64,000 nucleotides of DNA from Flavobacteriaceae bacterium PS02337 (GTDB lineage: Bacteria; Bacteroidota; Bacteroidia; Flavobacteriales; Flavobacteriaceae), in assembly GCA_029959285.1 (NCBI GenBank), contig JASCOE010000013.1, positions 1 to 64,000 on the forward strand, written 5' to 3'. This document shows, one piece after another, positions 26,489 through 34,730 of the stretch. A program made the translations under genes and the position numbers. The notes beneath the pieces are model-generated. The model worked only from the letters and a program-made list of their open reading frames with translations, was not told the origin of the DNA and made no database searches. The first letter of the stretch is position 1, and the number at the start of each line of letters is the position of its first letter.

Positions 26489-27222
26489 TGAAAATTTTTC
26501 AATTATTCGCCTTCATATTAATAACTATAACAACCTATTCTCAAACAAAAATGCGACCAGTAGAAGACCTTATAGATCTAAACGATTCAGGATGGAAATT
26601 AGTAAAAGAATGGACAAATGCTGCCAAAAACAAAGTAGAAATTCTTCCTGCAGATCCTAAAAAAGCAAAAGATGCTTTATATAATACGCAAGTTACCACC
26701 AATTCACCAATGGGCGCAATTGTTTACAAAACTGGCGGAATCTTAATCGATAACGGATGGATTAGAATTTTAGGTTCTGGAAGCGCCAAACTTAATCGCA
26801 GTCTTCCCGATTGGAATAAAGGAAAATCTTTTAAAGAATTTGGCGAAAAACCTTCATTTCTACTAATCGCAGACGATGCTTTGGGCGGATTTTATCTATT
26901 GAATGGCGGTGCGCTCGGCACAGATTTAGGCAACATTTATTATTTTGCTCCAGATAATTTAGAATACGAACCGCTGGATATTACCTATTCTCAATTTTTA
27001 GAATTCTGTTTTAACAACGATTTAGACAAATATTATTCTGGAAGCCGTTGGGAAAACTGGAAAAAAGAAGTTTCTGCTTTAAAAGGCGATCAAGTTTACA
27101 ACTTTTATCCGTTTCTGTGGAGCGAAGAAGGAAGCGATATTAATAAAGTAAATAGAAAACCTATTCCTGTTGAAGAACAATACAACTTGAATTTGGATTT
27201 AAGGAAACAAATGGGACATTAA
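26488..27222 (+). CDS. DUF2625 family protein, exported
   Basis: 244 residues with a signal peptide (about 1-19, TTYS-QTK). The mature part matches DUF2625 throughout: PVEDLIDLNDSGWKLVKEW, GAIVYKTGGILIDNGWIRILGSG, LLIADDALGGFYLLNGGALG and YFAPDNLEYEPLDITYSQF. Most family members are cytosolic; a signal peptide here suggests a periplasmic form. The fold resembles SMI1/KNR4-type immunity proteins (inference from the ALGG-NGG-DTLEWEPL-like layout). It is last in the SUFU-GNAT-DUF1801 run. Confidence 0.82.
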   Translation: MKIFQLFAFILITITTYSQTKMRPVEDLIDLNDSGWKLVKEWTNAAKNKVEILPADPKKAKDALYNTQVTTNSPMGAIVYKTGGILIDNGWIRILGSGSAKLNRSLPDWNKGKSFKEFGEKPSFLLIADDALGGFYLLNGGALGTDLGNIYYFAPDNLEYEPLDITYSQFLEFCFNNDLDKYYSGSRWENWKKEVSALKGDQVYNFYPFLWSEEGSDINKVNRKPIPVEEQYNLNLDLRKQMGH

Positions 27223-27252
27223 AAATTATTCCAATTAAATAAGTACAATAAT

Positions 27253-27337
27253 GGCGTGTCCCTCCGGGTCAGGCTTTCCACTATATCTTTTGTGGTGAAC
27301 CCCACCACAAAAGGATGCCGTTCCCATCCTTCACGCA
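27253..27337. other. Structured, unusually GC-rich intergenic element
   Basis: An 85-base element differs sharply in composition from its AT-rich surroundings. An 11-bp perfect stem (27287-27297 with 27303-27313, CTTTTGTGGTG/CACCACAAAAG) is capped by a 5-base loop. A second hairpin GGATG/CATCC (27313-27317, 27325-27329) follows, and the outer bases GCGTG (27254-27258) and CACGC (27332-27336) can pair. The CCGGGTC-GGCTTTCC-CTATATC strings have no coding frame. I recall similar sequences in other Bacteroidota intergenic regions but cannot verify this here. Confidence 0.65.
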
Positions 27338-27469
27338 GCATTTTCATAAGAACATTTTGTATTCAATTAACCTTAAGAGTAAATCTTATTTTTTGATTAA
27401 AGTTATATTTTTATTGTTTATCAATAAATTTTTATTACTTTAGCAGCATAACTTTTAATCTTAAACAAA

Positions 27470-28012
27470 ATGGAAATTAAAATTGGAACACCACAAATCC
27501 TTAAAATTTTAAATATTTTATCTTGGATTATTTTTATCGGCTTATGCGTAGAAGCTGGTATGTACTTATTTAACGGAATTTATACCTTGACGATAAATTC
27601 ATACAATGCCCGTTTTCTTGATTTACTAGATCTTTATAACTTTAGTCCATCTTATTATATTCAAGAAATCTGCTTTATTAGTATTGTAGCCATTTTAAAA
27701 GCCATTATGTTTTATCTGATTGTAAAAATGCTGCACGAGAAAAAATTAAATATTGTACAACCTTTCACCGCAGAAATGGGACGATTCATTTCCTACATTT
27801 CTTATTTAGGTTTCGGAATCGGTTTGTTCTCTTTTTGGGCTTTCAAGTTTAATAATTGGCTAATTTCAAACGGAGTAAAACTTCCAACTTTAGAATCATT
27901 AAATCTTGAAGGTCATAGTATTTGGATATTTATGGGAATTATAATGTTTGTTATCGGACAAATTTTTAAAAGAGGAATCGAAATTCAGTCTGAAATTGAC
28001 TTAACTATTTAA
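27470..28012 (+). CDS. DUF2975 family membrane protein
   Basis: 180-residue inner-membrane protein with four helices: about 12-33, 62-86, 104-126 and 146-165. The layout, the IVKMLHEKKLNIVQPFTAEMGRFI segment between helices 2 and 3, and a downstream HTH gene 11 bases away are typical of DUF2975 proteins. These usually form an operon with a small YozG-like regulator. A possible role is signalling to that regulator; the function is not established. Confidence 0.85.
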   Translation: MEIKIGTPQILKILNILSWIIFIGLCVEAGMYLFNGIYTLTINSYNARFLDLLDLYNFSPSYYIQEICFISIVAILKAIMFYLIVKMLHEKKLNIVQPFTAEMGRFISYISYLGFGIGLFSFWAFKFNNWLISNGVKLPTLESLNLEGHSIWIFMGIIMFVIGQIFKRGIEIQSEIDLTI

Positions 28013-28023
28013 ACGAAAAAATT

Positions 28024-28230
28024 ATGCCTATAATCGTAAACTTAGACGTCATGATGGCAAAAAGAAAAATGTCATTAAACGAACTTTCAGAAAAAGTCGA
28101 TTTAACTTTATCTAACCTTTCCATTTTAAAAACCGGAAAAGCAAAAGCAATTCGTTTCAGTACGCTCGAAGCAATATGCAAAGTTTTAGATTGTCAGCCT
28201 GGAGATCTTTTAGAATATTCTGAAGAATAA
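28024..28230 (+). CDS. Small Cro/C1 (XRE)-type transcription regulator, YozG-like
   Basis: 68 residues consisting of a single helix-turn-helix domain: MAKRKMSLNELSEKVDLTLSN is helix 1-2-3 and ALEAICKVLDCQPGDLLEY-like residues close it. This is the compact YozG-type regulator usually downstream of DUF2975 genes. The gene starts 11 bases after the DUF2975 stop codon, so it is the second gene of that operon and may autoregulate it (inference). Confidence 0.9.
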   Translation: MPIIVNLDVMMAKRKMSLNELSEKVDLTLSNLSILKTGKAKAIRFSTLEAICKVLDCQPGDLLEYSEE

Positions 28231-28320
28231 TTTTCTTTAGAAGGATAAAATTTTTATAAGAAAATCGAATAATATTATACTTATATCAACTATTTTAGGC
28301 TCAAAAAATAATAATTAAAA

Positions 28321-28929
28321 ATGGCTGTAAAGAAAAGTGTGCTAGAACAAATGTCTAATTATGAATTAGAAAAATATATTAAACCCGATACTACATTTGT
28401 TCCTCAAGCAACAAAAATTGCTTTTGAAATACTTAAAACTAGAGGCCGAGATTTTTCTTCAGAAGAAATTGATGTAATTAATATTTTGATCAATAAAAAA
28501 GAAGAAAAAAAAATACGACCGATTCATGAAAATCATATTAAATCATCCAATCTTATTTTTATATCATTGTTTATAGGAGTATTAAATTTCCTCTTATATA
28601 TGATATTTACACAAAACAAAGGAGGTATTTTATCTGCTCTCGTTAGTTTTATTTTTATCGGAATTCTAGGAAATTTAATTAGAAAAGGATATGATTTAAA
28701 AGTATTTTTATTAGTGCTATTCGTAATTGGAGTACTTGGTTCTTTCCGTACTTTATTTTTTAATTTGATTTATTATCCATTAAACGGAATTTTAAGTCTT
28801 TCTCAACTAATCTTAGAAATTCTTTCTATAATTTTACTTTTTAGAATTCCAAAGGAATTTGAAAGTATAAAAATCAACGAATTTGAATCATGGCTTTCTA
28901 GCGAAAATGCAGAAGATTCTAAAAAATAA
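28321..28929 (+). CDS. Membrane protein of unknown function
   Basis: 202 residues. The first about 65 are soluble and helical, with the segment QMSNYELEKYIKPDTTFVPQ and a charged KKEEKKIRP end. They are followed by four predicted membrane helices (about 78-97, 101-118, 126-147, 155-177) and a short acidic tail. I do not recognise the family. The N-terminal segment resembles short sequences seen in other Bacteroidota membrane proteins predicting repeat counts (residues LEKYI...A..ILK.RG). It starts 90 bases after the XRE gene and may share its transcript. Confidence 0.7.
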   Translation: MAVKKSVLEQMSNYELEKYIKPDTTFVPQATKIAFEILKTRGRDFSSEEIDVINILINKKEEKKIRPIHENHIKSSNLIFISLFIGVLNFLLYMIFTQNKGGILSALVSFIFIGILGNLIRKGYDLKVFLLVLFVIGVLGSFRTLFFNLIYYPLNGILSLSQLILEILSIILLFRIPKEFESIKINEFESWLSSENAEDSKK

Positions 28930-28955
28930 AATGTCATTTCAAAATCTAAAATCTA

Positions 28956-28971
28956 TCCCGAGGCTTCGGGA
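28956..28971. repeat. Short dispersed hairpin TCCCGAGGCTTCGGGA, copy 1
   Basis: Six-bp arms with a 4-base GGCT loop. The identical 16-mer recurs at 35870-35885. It is surrounded here by degenerate AAATCTAAAATCT repeats. Confidence 0.85.
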
Positions 28972-29095
28972 CTAAAATCTAAATTCTAAAATCCCTACTT
29001 CTGTCCGAAACACACCTTAAATTTGTCTTTTAAGCACCTTAAATAATTGATTTTTAGATTGTAATTTTACTTTACTAATTTCTAAATCAATCAAA

Positions 29096-29581
29096 ATGAG
29101 CGCACAAGATTTTACCACAACAATAGTACTCGATAAATCACCCGAAGAAGTTTTTAAAGCAATACAAAACGTTCGCGGTTGGTGGTCGGAAGAAATTGAA
29201 GGAAAAACAGCCAACGAAGGTGACGAATTTAAATACCATTACGAAGATATTCATCGCTGCAAAATAAAGCTGATTGAAGTAATTCCCAATCAGAAAATCG
29301 TTTGGCTAATTGAAGAAAATTATTTCAGTTTTACAAAAGACGATACCGAATGGACCAATACAAAAGCTGTTTTTGATATTTCAAAACAGGAAAATAAAAC
29401 GAAACTCAATTTTACTCATGTTGGTTTGGCTCCAGAATACGAATGTTTTGAAGTTTGCAAATCTGGCTGGACGAATTACATTCAAAACAGTTTAAAAAAA
29501 CTGATCGAAACTGGAAAAGGCGAACCAAACGCAACCGGAAAACCGCAAACAGAAACCGAAAGAAAATTATCCGAAAAATAA
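29096..29581 (+). CDS. SRPBCC (START/AHSA1-like) domain protein
   Basis: 161-residue cytosolic protein of the Bet v1-like fold. The N-terminus FTTTIVLDKSPEEVFKAIQNVRGWW is the typical first strand and helix, and the C-terminal helix WTNYIQNSLKKLIETGKGEP closes the cavity. These proteins bind hydrophobic ligands or act as stress or regulatory partners; the ligand is unknown. A second family member lies at 39175. No operon partner is clear. Confidence 0.85.
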   Translation: MSAQDFTTTIVLDKSPEEVFKAIQNVRGWWSEEIEGKTANEGDEFKYHYEDIHRCKIKLIEVIPNQKIVWLIEENYFSFTKDDTEWTNTKAVFDISKQENKTKLNFTHVGLAPEYECFEVCKSGWTNYIQNSLKKLIETGKGEPNATGKPQTETERKLSEK

Positions 29582-29600
29582 ATTTTCATCTCATACTATT

Positions 29601-29640
29601 ATTTTAGGCTACATCAATAATAGATTTGGCTACATCTATT
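29601..29640 (+). promoter_or_regulatory. Candidate AraC-type operator: direct repeat at 21-bp spacing
   Basis: GGCTACATC occurs at 29607-29615 and again at 29628-29636. The start-to-start distance is exactly 21 bp, two helical turns, with TT at matching places upstream of each. AraC-family proteins classically bind two direct half-sites on one DNA face at this spacing. The element lies 48-77 bases before the start codon of the NmrA-like gene, whose operon contains an AraC-family regulator. Confidence 0.6.
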
Positions 29641-29683
29641 TGCCTGATGCTGCGCAACTTTGTATCATCAAAAAAATAGTATT

Positions 29684-30580
29684 ATGAAAATTATCATTAC
29701 AGGTTCTTTAGGGAACATTAGCAAACCTTTAGCGAAAACTTTAATTGCACAAGGACATCAAATTACAGTTATTGCAAGCAATATTGACAGACAATCTGAA
29801 ATTGAAAATGTTGGCGCTTCGGCAGCAATTGGTTCGGTAAATGATGTGACATTTTTAACACACACTTTTACAGGAGCAGACGCCGTTTATTGCATGATTC
29901 CGCGCGCGAATTATTTCGACCCGAATCTTGATTTAGATGCTTTTACTAGAACAATTGGAAATAATTATGCAGAAGCCATTACAAAATCTGGTGTAAAACG
30001 TGTCGTATTTTTAAGCAGTGTTGGCGCGCATTTAGAAAAGAATTCTGGAATTATTCAGCGTTATAACGAAATAGAAGCTGTTTTGAATAAACTTTCCAAT
30101 GTTTCAATTACGTTCATGCGTCCGACTTCTTTTTATTATAATTTGTTGGCTTATATTCCGCAGATTAAAAATCAAGGTTTTATTGCTGCCAATTATGGCG
30201 CAGACGAATTGATTCCGTGGGTTTCTCCAAACGATATTGCAGAAGCAATTGCCGAAGAACTCGCTACTCCGCTTGACGGAAATAAAATACGTTATGTAGC
30301 AAGCGAAGAACTTTCTGGACATCAAACGGCAAAAATTTTAGGCGAAGCAATAGGAATTCCAGATTTAGAATGGAAGTTAATTAGCGACGAACAAACCTTA
30401 AACGGGTTAATCGCTGTCGGAATGCAACCAAAAATCGCAAAAGGTTTGGTAGAAATGTACGCTGGACTTTACAGCGGTTTATTAGCTGAAGATTATTATA
30501 AAAATCGTCTAGCCGTTTTAGGAAAAACGAAACTGGCAGATTATGCAAAAGAATTTGCAACAATTTTCAATCAAAATTAA
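29684..30580 (+). CDS. NmrA-like NAD(P)-binding protein
   Basis: 298 residues from the ATG at 29684 (a TTG at 29660 could extend it, but gives no family residues). The Rossmann motif is ITGSLGNISKPLAKTLIAQGH near the N-terminus, and the VVFLSSVGAHLEKNSGI segment is typical of atypical short-chain dehydrogenases. Members act as redox sensors or as NAD(P)H-dependent reductases such as quinone oxidoreductases. The AraC regulator gene starts 12 bases after the stop codon. Confidence 0.9.
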   Translation: MKIIITGSLGNISKPLAKTLIAQGHQITVIASNIDRQSEIENVGASAAIGSVNDVTFLTHTFTGADAVYCMIPRANYFDPNLDLDAFTRTIGNNYAEAITKSGVKRVVFLSSVGAHLEKNSGIIQRYNEIEAVLNKLSNVSITFMRPTSFYYNLLAYIPQIKNQGFIAANYGADELIPWVSPNDIAEAIAEELATPLDGNKIRYVASEELSGHQTAKILGEAIGIPDLEWKLISDEQTLNGLIAVGMQPKIAKGLVEMYAGLYSGLLAEDYYKNRLAVLGKTKLADYAKEFATIFNQN

Positions 30581-30592
30581 GTAACTTGTACT

Positions 30593-31507
30593 ATGGCAAA
30601 TCAGCAACTTCTTCGATTTAAATCAATAAGCGAATTTCACGATTTTCGAGATTTGCCAAAACCTGAACATCCTTTGGTAAGCGTTTACAATTTTGAAGAT
30701 CTCAAATATTTGAATAGCGAAGAACCCAAAAGTTTGATGCTGGATTTTTATTCGATTGCTTTAAAAAGAAATGCCAATGCAAAAATGCGCTACGGCCAGC
30801 AGGAGTACGATTTTAAAGAAGGCGTTTTGATTTTTCTATCGCCAGGACAAGTTTTTTCTATTGAAGGAAATTCAGAAATGAAACATACAGGATGGTCATT
30901 ATTGATTCATCCTGATTTTCTTTGGAATACGCCTCTCGCACAGAAAATAAAACATTATGACTATTTTGGTTACGCGGTCAATGAAGCGCTACATCTTTCT
31001 GATAAAGAAGAAAATATGCTCATCGATATTATTAAAAATATTCAGAATGAATACCAATCTAACATTGATAAATTTAGTCAAGACGTTATTATTGCACAAA
31101 TTGAATTGTTTCTAACGTATGCCGAACGTTTTTACAACAGGCAATTTATTACTAGAAAAATCAGCAGTCATCAAATTTTAGGGCGTTTAGAAAAATTATT
31201 AGAAGACTATTTTACCAATGATTCTTTACAACAAAAAGGACTTCCATCCGTTCAATTTATTGCCGAAAACCTGAATGTTTCTCCCAATTATCTCAGCGGA
31301 TTATTGAAAACACATACAGGTCAAAGTACGCAACAGCACATTCACAATAAATTGATTGAAAAAGCAAAAGAGAAACTATCGACCACTACTTTATCAATCA
31401 GCGAAATTGCGTTCGAACTCGGTTTTGAACATCAACAATCGTTCAGTAAATTATTCAAAACAAAAACAAATTTTTCTCCTTTAGAATTTAGACAGTCTTT
31501 TAACTAA
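30593..31507 (+). CDS. AraC-family transcription regulator
   Basis: 304 residues with an N-terminal cupin-like sensing domain (about 20-150, with KEGVLIFLSPGQVFSIEG) and a C-terminal pair of helix-turn-helix motifs (about 205-300). Those motifs include IAENLNVSPNYLSGLLKTHTG and ISEIAFELGFEHQQSFSKLF. It is co-transcribed with the NmrA-like reductase gene, and a 21-bp-spaced direct repeat before that gene fits its operator. So it may regulate its own operon. The inducer is unknown. Confidence 0.93.
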   Translation: MANQQLLRFKSISEFHDFRDLPKPEHPLVSVYNFEDLKYLNSEEPKSLMLDFYSIALKRNANAKMRYGQQEYDFKEGVLIFLSPGQVFSIEGNSEMKHTGWSLLIHPDFLWNTPLAQKIKHYDYFGYAVNEALHLSDKEENMLIDIIKNIQNEYQSNIDKFSQDVIIAQIELFLTYAERFYNRQFITRKISSHQILGRLEKLLEDYFTNDSLQQKGLPSVQFIAENLNVSPNYLSGLLKTHTGQSTQQHIHNKLIEKAKEKLSTTTLSISEIAFELGFEHQQSFSKLFKTKTNFSPLEFRQSFN

Positions 31508-31553
31508 TTGCTATATTTTTCATAAATTCGTTGTAACAAAAAAACGAAATATT

Positions 31554-31967
31554 ATGAATCCATTTTTAAGAAATACTTTGGCCGTTATTGCAGGTCTTGT
31601 TGTCGGAAGCGTTGTCAATATGAGTATCCTTTTAATCAGCGATTCTATAATTCCAGCTCCAAATGGCGCAGACGTTAGCACAACAGAAGGTTTAAAAGCA
31701 ACTATGCATTTATTTGAGCCAAAGCATTTTCTTTTTCCGTTTTTAGCACACGCCATCGGGACTTTTGCCGGAGCGCTCACAACGGCTCTAATTGCTGTTA
31801 AACACAAAACAAAATTAGCGTACGGAATTGGTGCTTTCTTTTTATTTGGCGGTCTTGTTACCAATTTTTTTACTTTGCCTTCTCCCATTTGGTTTAGTGT
31901 TGTCGATTTGATTTTTGCTTACATTCCGATGGCTTATTTGGCTTCTAAAATTGCTGTAAAAAAGTGA
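31554..31967 (+). CDS. Small membrane protein, unknown function
   Basis: 137 residues with four predicted membrane helices (about 6-28, 62-80, 88-106, 112-131). Charged residues are few and placed between helices. The polar segment at 34-58 contains APNGADVSTTEGLKATM. I recognise it as a conserved type in Flavobacteriia but not by a named family. It follows the AraC gene by 46 bases on the same strand. Confidence 0.75.
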   Translation: MNPFLRNTLAVIAGLVVGSVVNMSILLISDSIIPAPNGADVSTTEGLKATMHLFEPKHFLFPFLAHAIGTFAGALTTALIAVKHKTKLAYGIGAFFLFGGLVTNFFTLPSPIWFSVVDLIFAYIPMAYLASKIAVKK

Positions 31968-32011
31968 AAGCCTAATTCTTAAAAACCTTTTATTTTGATA
32001 TAATATTCTTA

Positions 32012-32019
32012 TACTTTTG
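32012..32019 (+). promoter_or_regulatory. -7 promoter element of the 32052 gene
   Basis: TACTTTTG matches TAnnTTTG, 32 bases before the ATG at 32052. The nearest TTTG (31994-31997) is at 14 bases, closer than the usual 19. Confidence 0.45.
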
Positions 32020-32051
32020 TAGAATATTTATAATTACAAAATTCTATCGCC

Positions 32052-32750
32052 ATGTCATATTTTGGAGGTTTAGGTGCTGGCAAAGGCTGGCATACTTTTA
32101 ATTTTATAATTACGCCCAAAGAATTTGAATCAATTTTTGACAAATTGAAATTTGAATTTGTTATAACAAATTCAAGAGTTGAAATTGATTATAAAAAAAC
32201 AGAAAAGCAATTTATCTTCAACAATTACGAGGACTTTTTTAATGCTAGAATAATTACAGAAAATGAAGTAGACAGAAAAGAACAATTGTCTTTCGAAAGC
32301 AAAATTAGAATCTCAATTACAGATGATTTAAGTAAAATACATTTCATAGATATGAGAGATCGAAAAGGGGAAATCTCAAATGACTTCAAATTAGTGAGAC
32401 CAACTGAACCTGTAATAAATATAAGTCCATTTTTTTTGACATATTCCAAAACAATTGAAAGCCTTAGTGTTGCTTACAGCAATCCTGAAGGAACAATTGG
32501 TTTAGAATTAACCTATCCAAAATTTGTTAGCTTCGAGGATGATGGCTTCAAAAATTTATATGACACTCATACTTTCGCAACATATAATTTATTTAACAAT
32601 CTAATAAACAACATTAAAGTCATTTCAAATAAAGCAAAAGTACAAAGTAGCACAAAATTATTTCGGCCAAATTTTTGGATTAGCCCAGAAGCCAAAAAAG
32701 TGATTAATCAAAATCATTATATAAAAACTAATAATTTAAATGTAATCTAA
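32052..32750 (+). CDS. Hypothetical protein
   Basis: 232 residues, without a signal peptide or membrane helix. The N-terminus MSYFGGLGAGKGWHTFNFIIT looks like a P-loop at first sight, but GLGAGKGW is not followed by the usual Ser/Thr and no Walker B is seen. The remainder is predicted to be mixed alpha/beta with many Lys, Asn and Phe. I do not recognise the family. It is preceded by its own -7 box and followed by a short AT-rich gap. Confidence 0.65.
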   Translation: MSYFGGLGAGKGWHTFNFIITPKEFESIFDKLKFEFVITNSRVEIDYKKTEKQFIFNNYEDFFNARIITENEVDRKEQLSFESKIRISITDDLSKIHFIDMRDRKGEISNDFKLVRPTEPVINISPFFLTYSKTIESLSVAYSNPEGTIGLELTYPKFVSFEDDGFKNLYDTHTFATYNLFNNLINNIKVISNKAKVQSSTKLFRPNFWISPEAKKVINQNHYIKTNNLNVI

Positions 32751-32796
32751 TTTAGATAGTTATTTCATAACTTAGTTTGTTTTTAAATTTTGAATT

Positions 32797-33165
32797 ATGA
32801 CTAAGAAAGAAATCGCAAAAAACTTCCTGAAACTGGCGGCTAACGGGCATTCTCACGAAGCTTTTCGATTGTATGTTGGAAAGAATTTCAAGCATCATAA
32901 CGCGCATTTTAAAGGTGATGCCGAGACTTTGATGCTTGCTATGGAAGAGTCTGCCAGAACAAATCCGAATAAGGTTTTTAAAATTCATCATATTTTACGA
33001 GATGGAGATTTGGTTGCTGTACATTCGCATCTCAAACAAACTCCGTCAGATATTGGTTTTGCAGTCGTTCACATCTTAAAATTTGACTCAGAAAAAATCG
33101 TAGAACTTTGGGATTTAGGTCAGTCAATTCCGAAAGAATCTGTTAATGAAAATGGAATGTTCTAG
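32797..33165 (+). CDS. SnoaL-like/NTF2-fold protein
   Basis: 122 residues forming a single NTF2-like domain. The N-terminal helix EIAKNFLKLAANGHSHEAFRLYVG, the middle KHHNAHFKGDAETLMLAM and the C-terminal FDSEKIVELWDLGQSIP match the SnoaL-like polyketide cyclase/ester cyclase type. Catalytic function is not assured in such small members. It stands alone between two gaps, the latter carrying a CAGT-rich inverted repeat. Confidence 0.85.
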   Translation: MTKKEIAKNFLKLAANGHSHEAFRLYVGKNFKHHNAHFKGDAETLMLAMEESARTNPNKVFKIHHILRDGDLVAVHSHLKQTPSDIGFAVVHILKFDSEKIVELWDLGQSIPKESVNENGMF

Positions 33166-33170
33166 TTTAC

Positions 33171-33225
33171 AGTCGCAGTGACAGTCAACAGTCTGAAACT
33201 GAAAACTGTGACTGAGACTGCGACT
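33171..33225. repeat. CAGT-word imperfect inverted repeat
   Basis: AGTCGCAGT at 33171-33179 pairs with ACTGCGACT at 33217-33225, and the space between is degenerate ACAGTC/ACTGTG repeats. Related strings lie at 57487-57512 and 59629-59688. It is a family of low-complexity palindromic elements. Confidence 0.8.
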
Positions 33226-33259
33226 AAAAACCAACTCATAAAAACTTGTAAATAACAAA

Positions 33260-34300
33260 ATGAACTTTATTTCTAAGATTTCCTTTCTATTCCTTATCTT
33301 CATTGTAAGTTGCAATTCAACAGCACAAAAGAAAGATGATTATAAAAAAAGTATCGATAGTATAATTCAAAATAGCAATCCTCAATTCAGTGGCGTTGTT
33401 TTAATTTCCCAAAACGGAAAAACTTTGTATTCAAAAGTGAAAGGTTTTGCTAATTTCGAAACAAAAGAACCATTAAAAATAGATACACAATTCGAAATCA
33501 TGTCGAACAGCAAATTAATTGCTGCGGTTTTACTTTTGTTAGAAGTAGAAAAAGGTAAAGTAGATTTGAACGCGCCAATAAAAAAATATCTTCCGGAATT
33601 AAACCAAACTTGGGCAGATTCTGTAACGGTTCATCAGCTTTTAAATCATTCGCATGGAATTGTTGATCTTCAAAAACCATTGGTTTTTAAACCTGGAACC
33701 GATTTCAAATATGGAAATTTAAGCTTTAATCTTGTTGGAAAAATTGTAGCATTCAGCTCTAAAAAAAGTTATAGAGAAGTTGCAGAATCCCTTTTTAAGA
33801 AATTAAAAATGAATCAGACTTTTTGTTATTCAAAAGATAAAGAACAAAATTTGGCGAAAGGTAATTTTTATATCAACAATCAATTCGAACCAAATAATTC
33901 TAGACAAATAAACGATGATAGTTTAGGCGGAGACGGTATAATTTCTACTGTTTCAGATTTAGCTGTTTGGAATAATAATCTTCATAAAGGGAAAATTCTA
34001 AAACCAGAAACGCATCAATTGTTAATCAAAAACACGATTTTATCGCAACATAATTTCTTCGGAAAAGAAAAAGATGGTTACGGATACGGAATTCGAACTA
34101 TAGAAAAAGAATCCGTTAAATATCTTGGGCATACGGGTTTGGGAGATGGATTTTCTTCGGTAAATTTGTATTTCCCAGAAAGCGATGTGAGCTTGATTGT
34201 TTTAGAAAATCAAATGCCAGAAGATTCTAAATTGTTTTATGCTTCTGAATTTAAAATCAAAAACATTTTACTGAAAAGCGATTTACTAAGTAAAAAATAA
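33260..34300 (+). CDS. Beta-lactamase-family serine hydrolase, lipoprotein
   Basis: 346-residue putative lipoprotein (lipobox FIVSC, Cys18) of the serine beta-lactamase-like/class C fold. The catalytic motifs are Ser82-x-x-Lys85 (SNSK), Tyr151-Gly-Asn153 (KYGNLSF) and His291-Thr-Gly293. These proteins are esterases, D-aminopeptidases or peptidases rather than resistance enzymes in most cases; the substrate is unknown. The next two genes follow after 6 bases and 1 base, so the three appear to form an operon. Confidence 0.9.
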   Translation: MNFISKISFLFLIFIVSCNSTAQKKDDYKKSIDSIIQNSNPQFSGVVLISQNGKTLYSKVKGFANFETKEPLKIDTQFEIMSNSKLIAAVLLLLEVEKGKVDLNAPIKKYLPELNQTWADSVTVHQLLNHSHGIVDLQKPLVFKPGTDFKYGNLSFNLVGKIVAFSSKKSYREVAESLFKKLKMNQTFCYSKDKEQNLAKGNFYINNQFEPNNSRQINDDSLGGDGIISTVSDLAVWNNNLHKGKILKPETHQLLIKNTILSQHNFFGKEKDGYGYGIRTIEKESVKYLGHTGLGDGFSSVNLYFPESDVSLIVLENQMPEDSKLFYASEFKIKNILLKSDLLSKK

Positions 34301-34306
34301 CACAAA

Positions 34307-34729
34307 ATGGCAAAAAATAAAACCACCGAAACCGAAAGCAGCGTCAACGATTTTATCAATGCCGTTGATAACGAAGCGAAGCGAAACGATGCTTTTGAAC
34401 TTGTAAAAATAATTCAAGAAATTACTGGTTTTGAGCCCAAAATGTGGGGACCGAGCATTATTGGTTTTGGCAGTTATCATTACAAATACGACAGCGGACA
34501 TGAAGGCGACGCGCCATTAGCAGGTTTTTCTCCGCGAAAAGCAGCTACGACAGTTTATTTTTATTTGCCTGAAGAAAACAGAGAAGAACTTTTGTCAAAA
34601 TTAGGAAAACATACCTCTTCAAAAGCTTGTATTTACATTAAAAAATTAACCGATATTGACATTGAAATTTTAAAAAAGATAATTTTGCTTTCAATCGAAT
34701 ACACTCAAAATTTATATCCTTCCAAATAA
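34307..34729 (+). CDS. DUF1801 family protein
   Basis: 140-residue cytosolic protein. Conserved family segments are FEPKMWGPSIIGFGSYHYKY and APLAGFSPRKAATTVYF. It is the second of three DUF1801 proteins in the window and is only distantly similar to the other two. The family's proposed functions are uncertain. The gene lies 6 bases after the serine hydrolase gene and one base before the MBL-fold gene. Confidence 0.85.
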   Translation: MAKNKTTETESSVNDFINAVDNEAKRNDAFELVKIIQEITGFEPKMWGPSIIGFGSYHYKYDSGHEGDAPLAGFSPRKAATTVYFYLPEENREELLSKLGKHTSSKACIYIKKLTDIDIEILKKIILLSIEYTQNLYPSK

Positions 34730-34730
34730 A

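Noticed and set aside
32052-32750. P-loop NTPase from the GLGAGKG string
   Set aside because: There is no following Ser/Thr in the right place and no Walker B motif.
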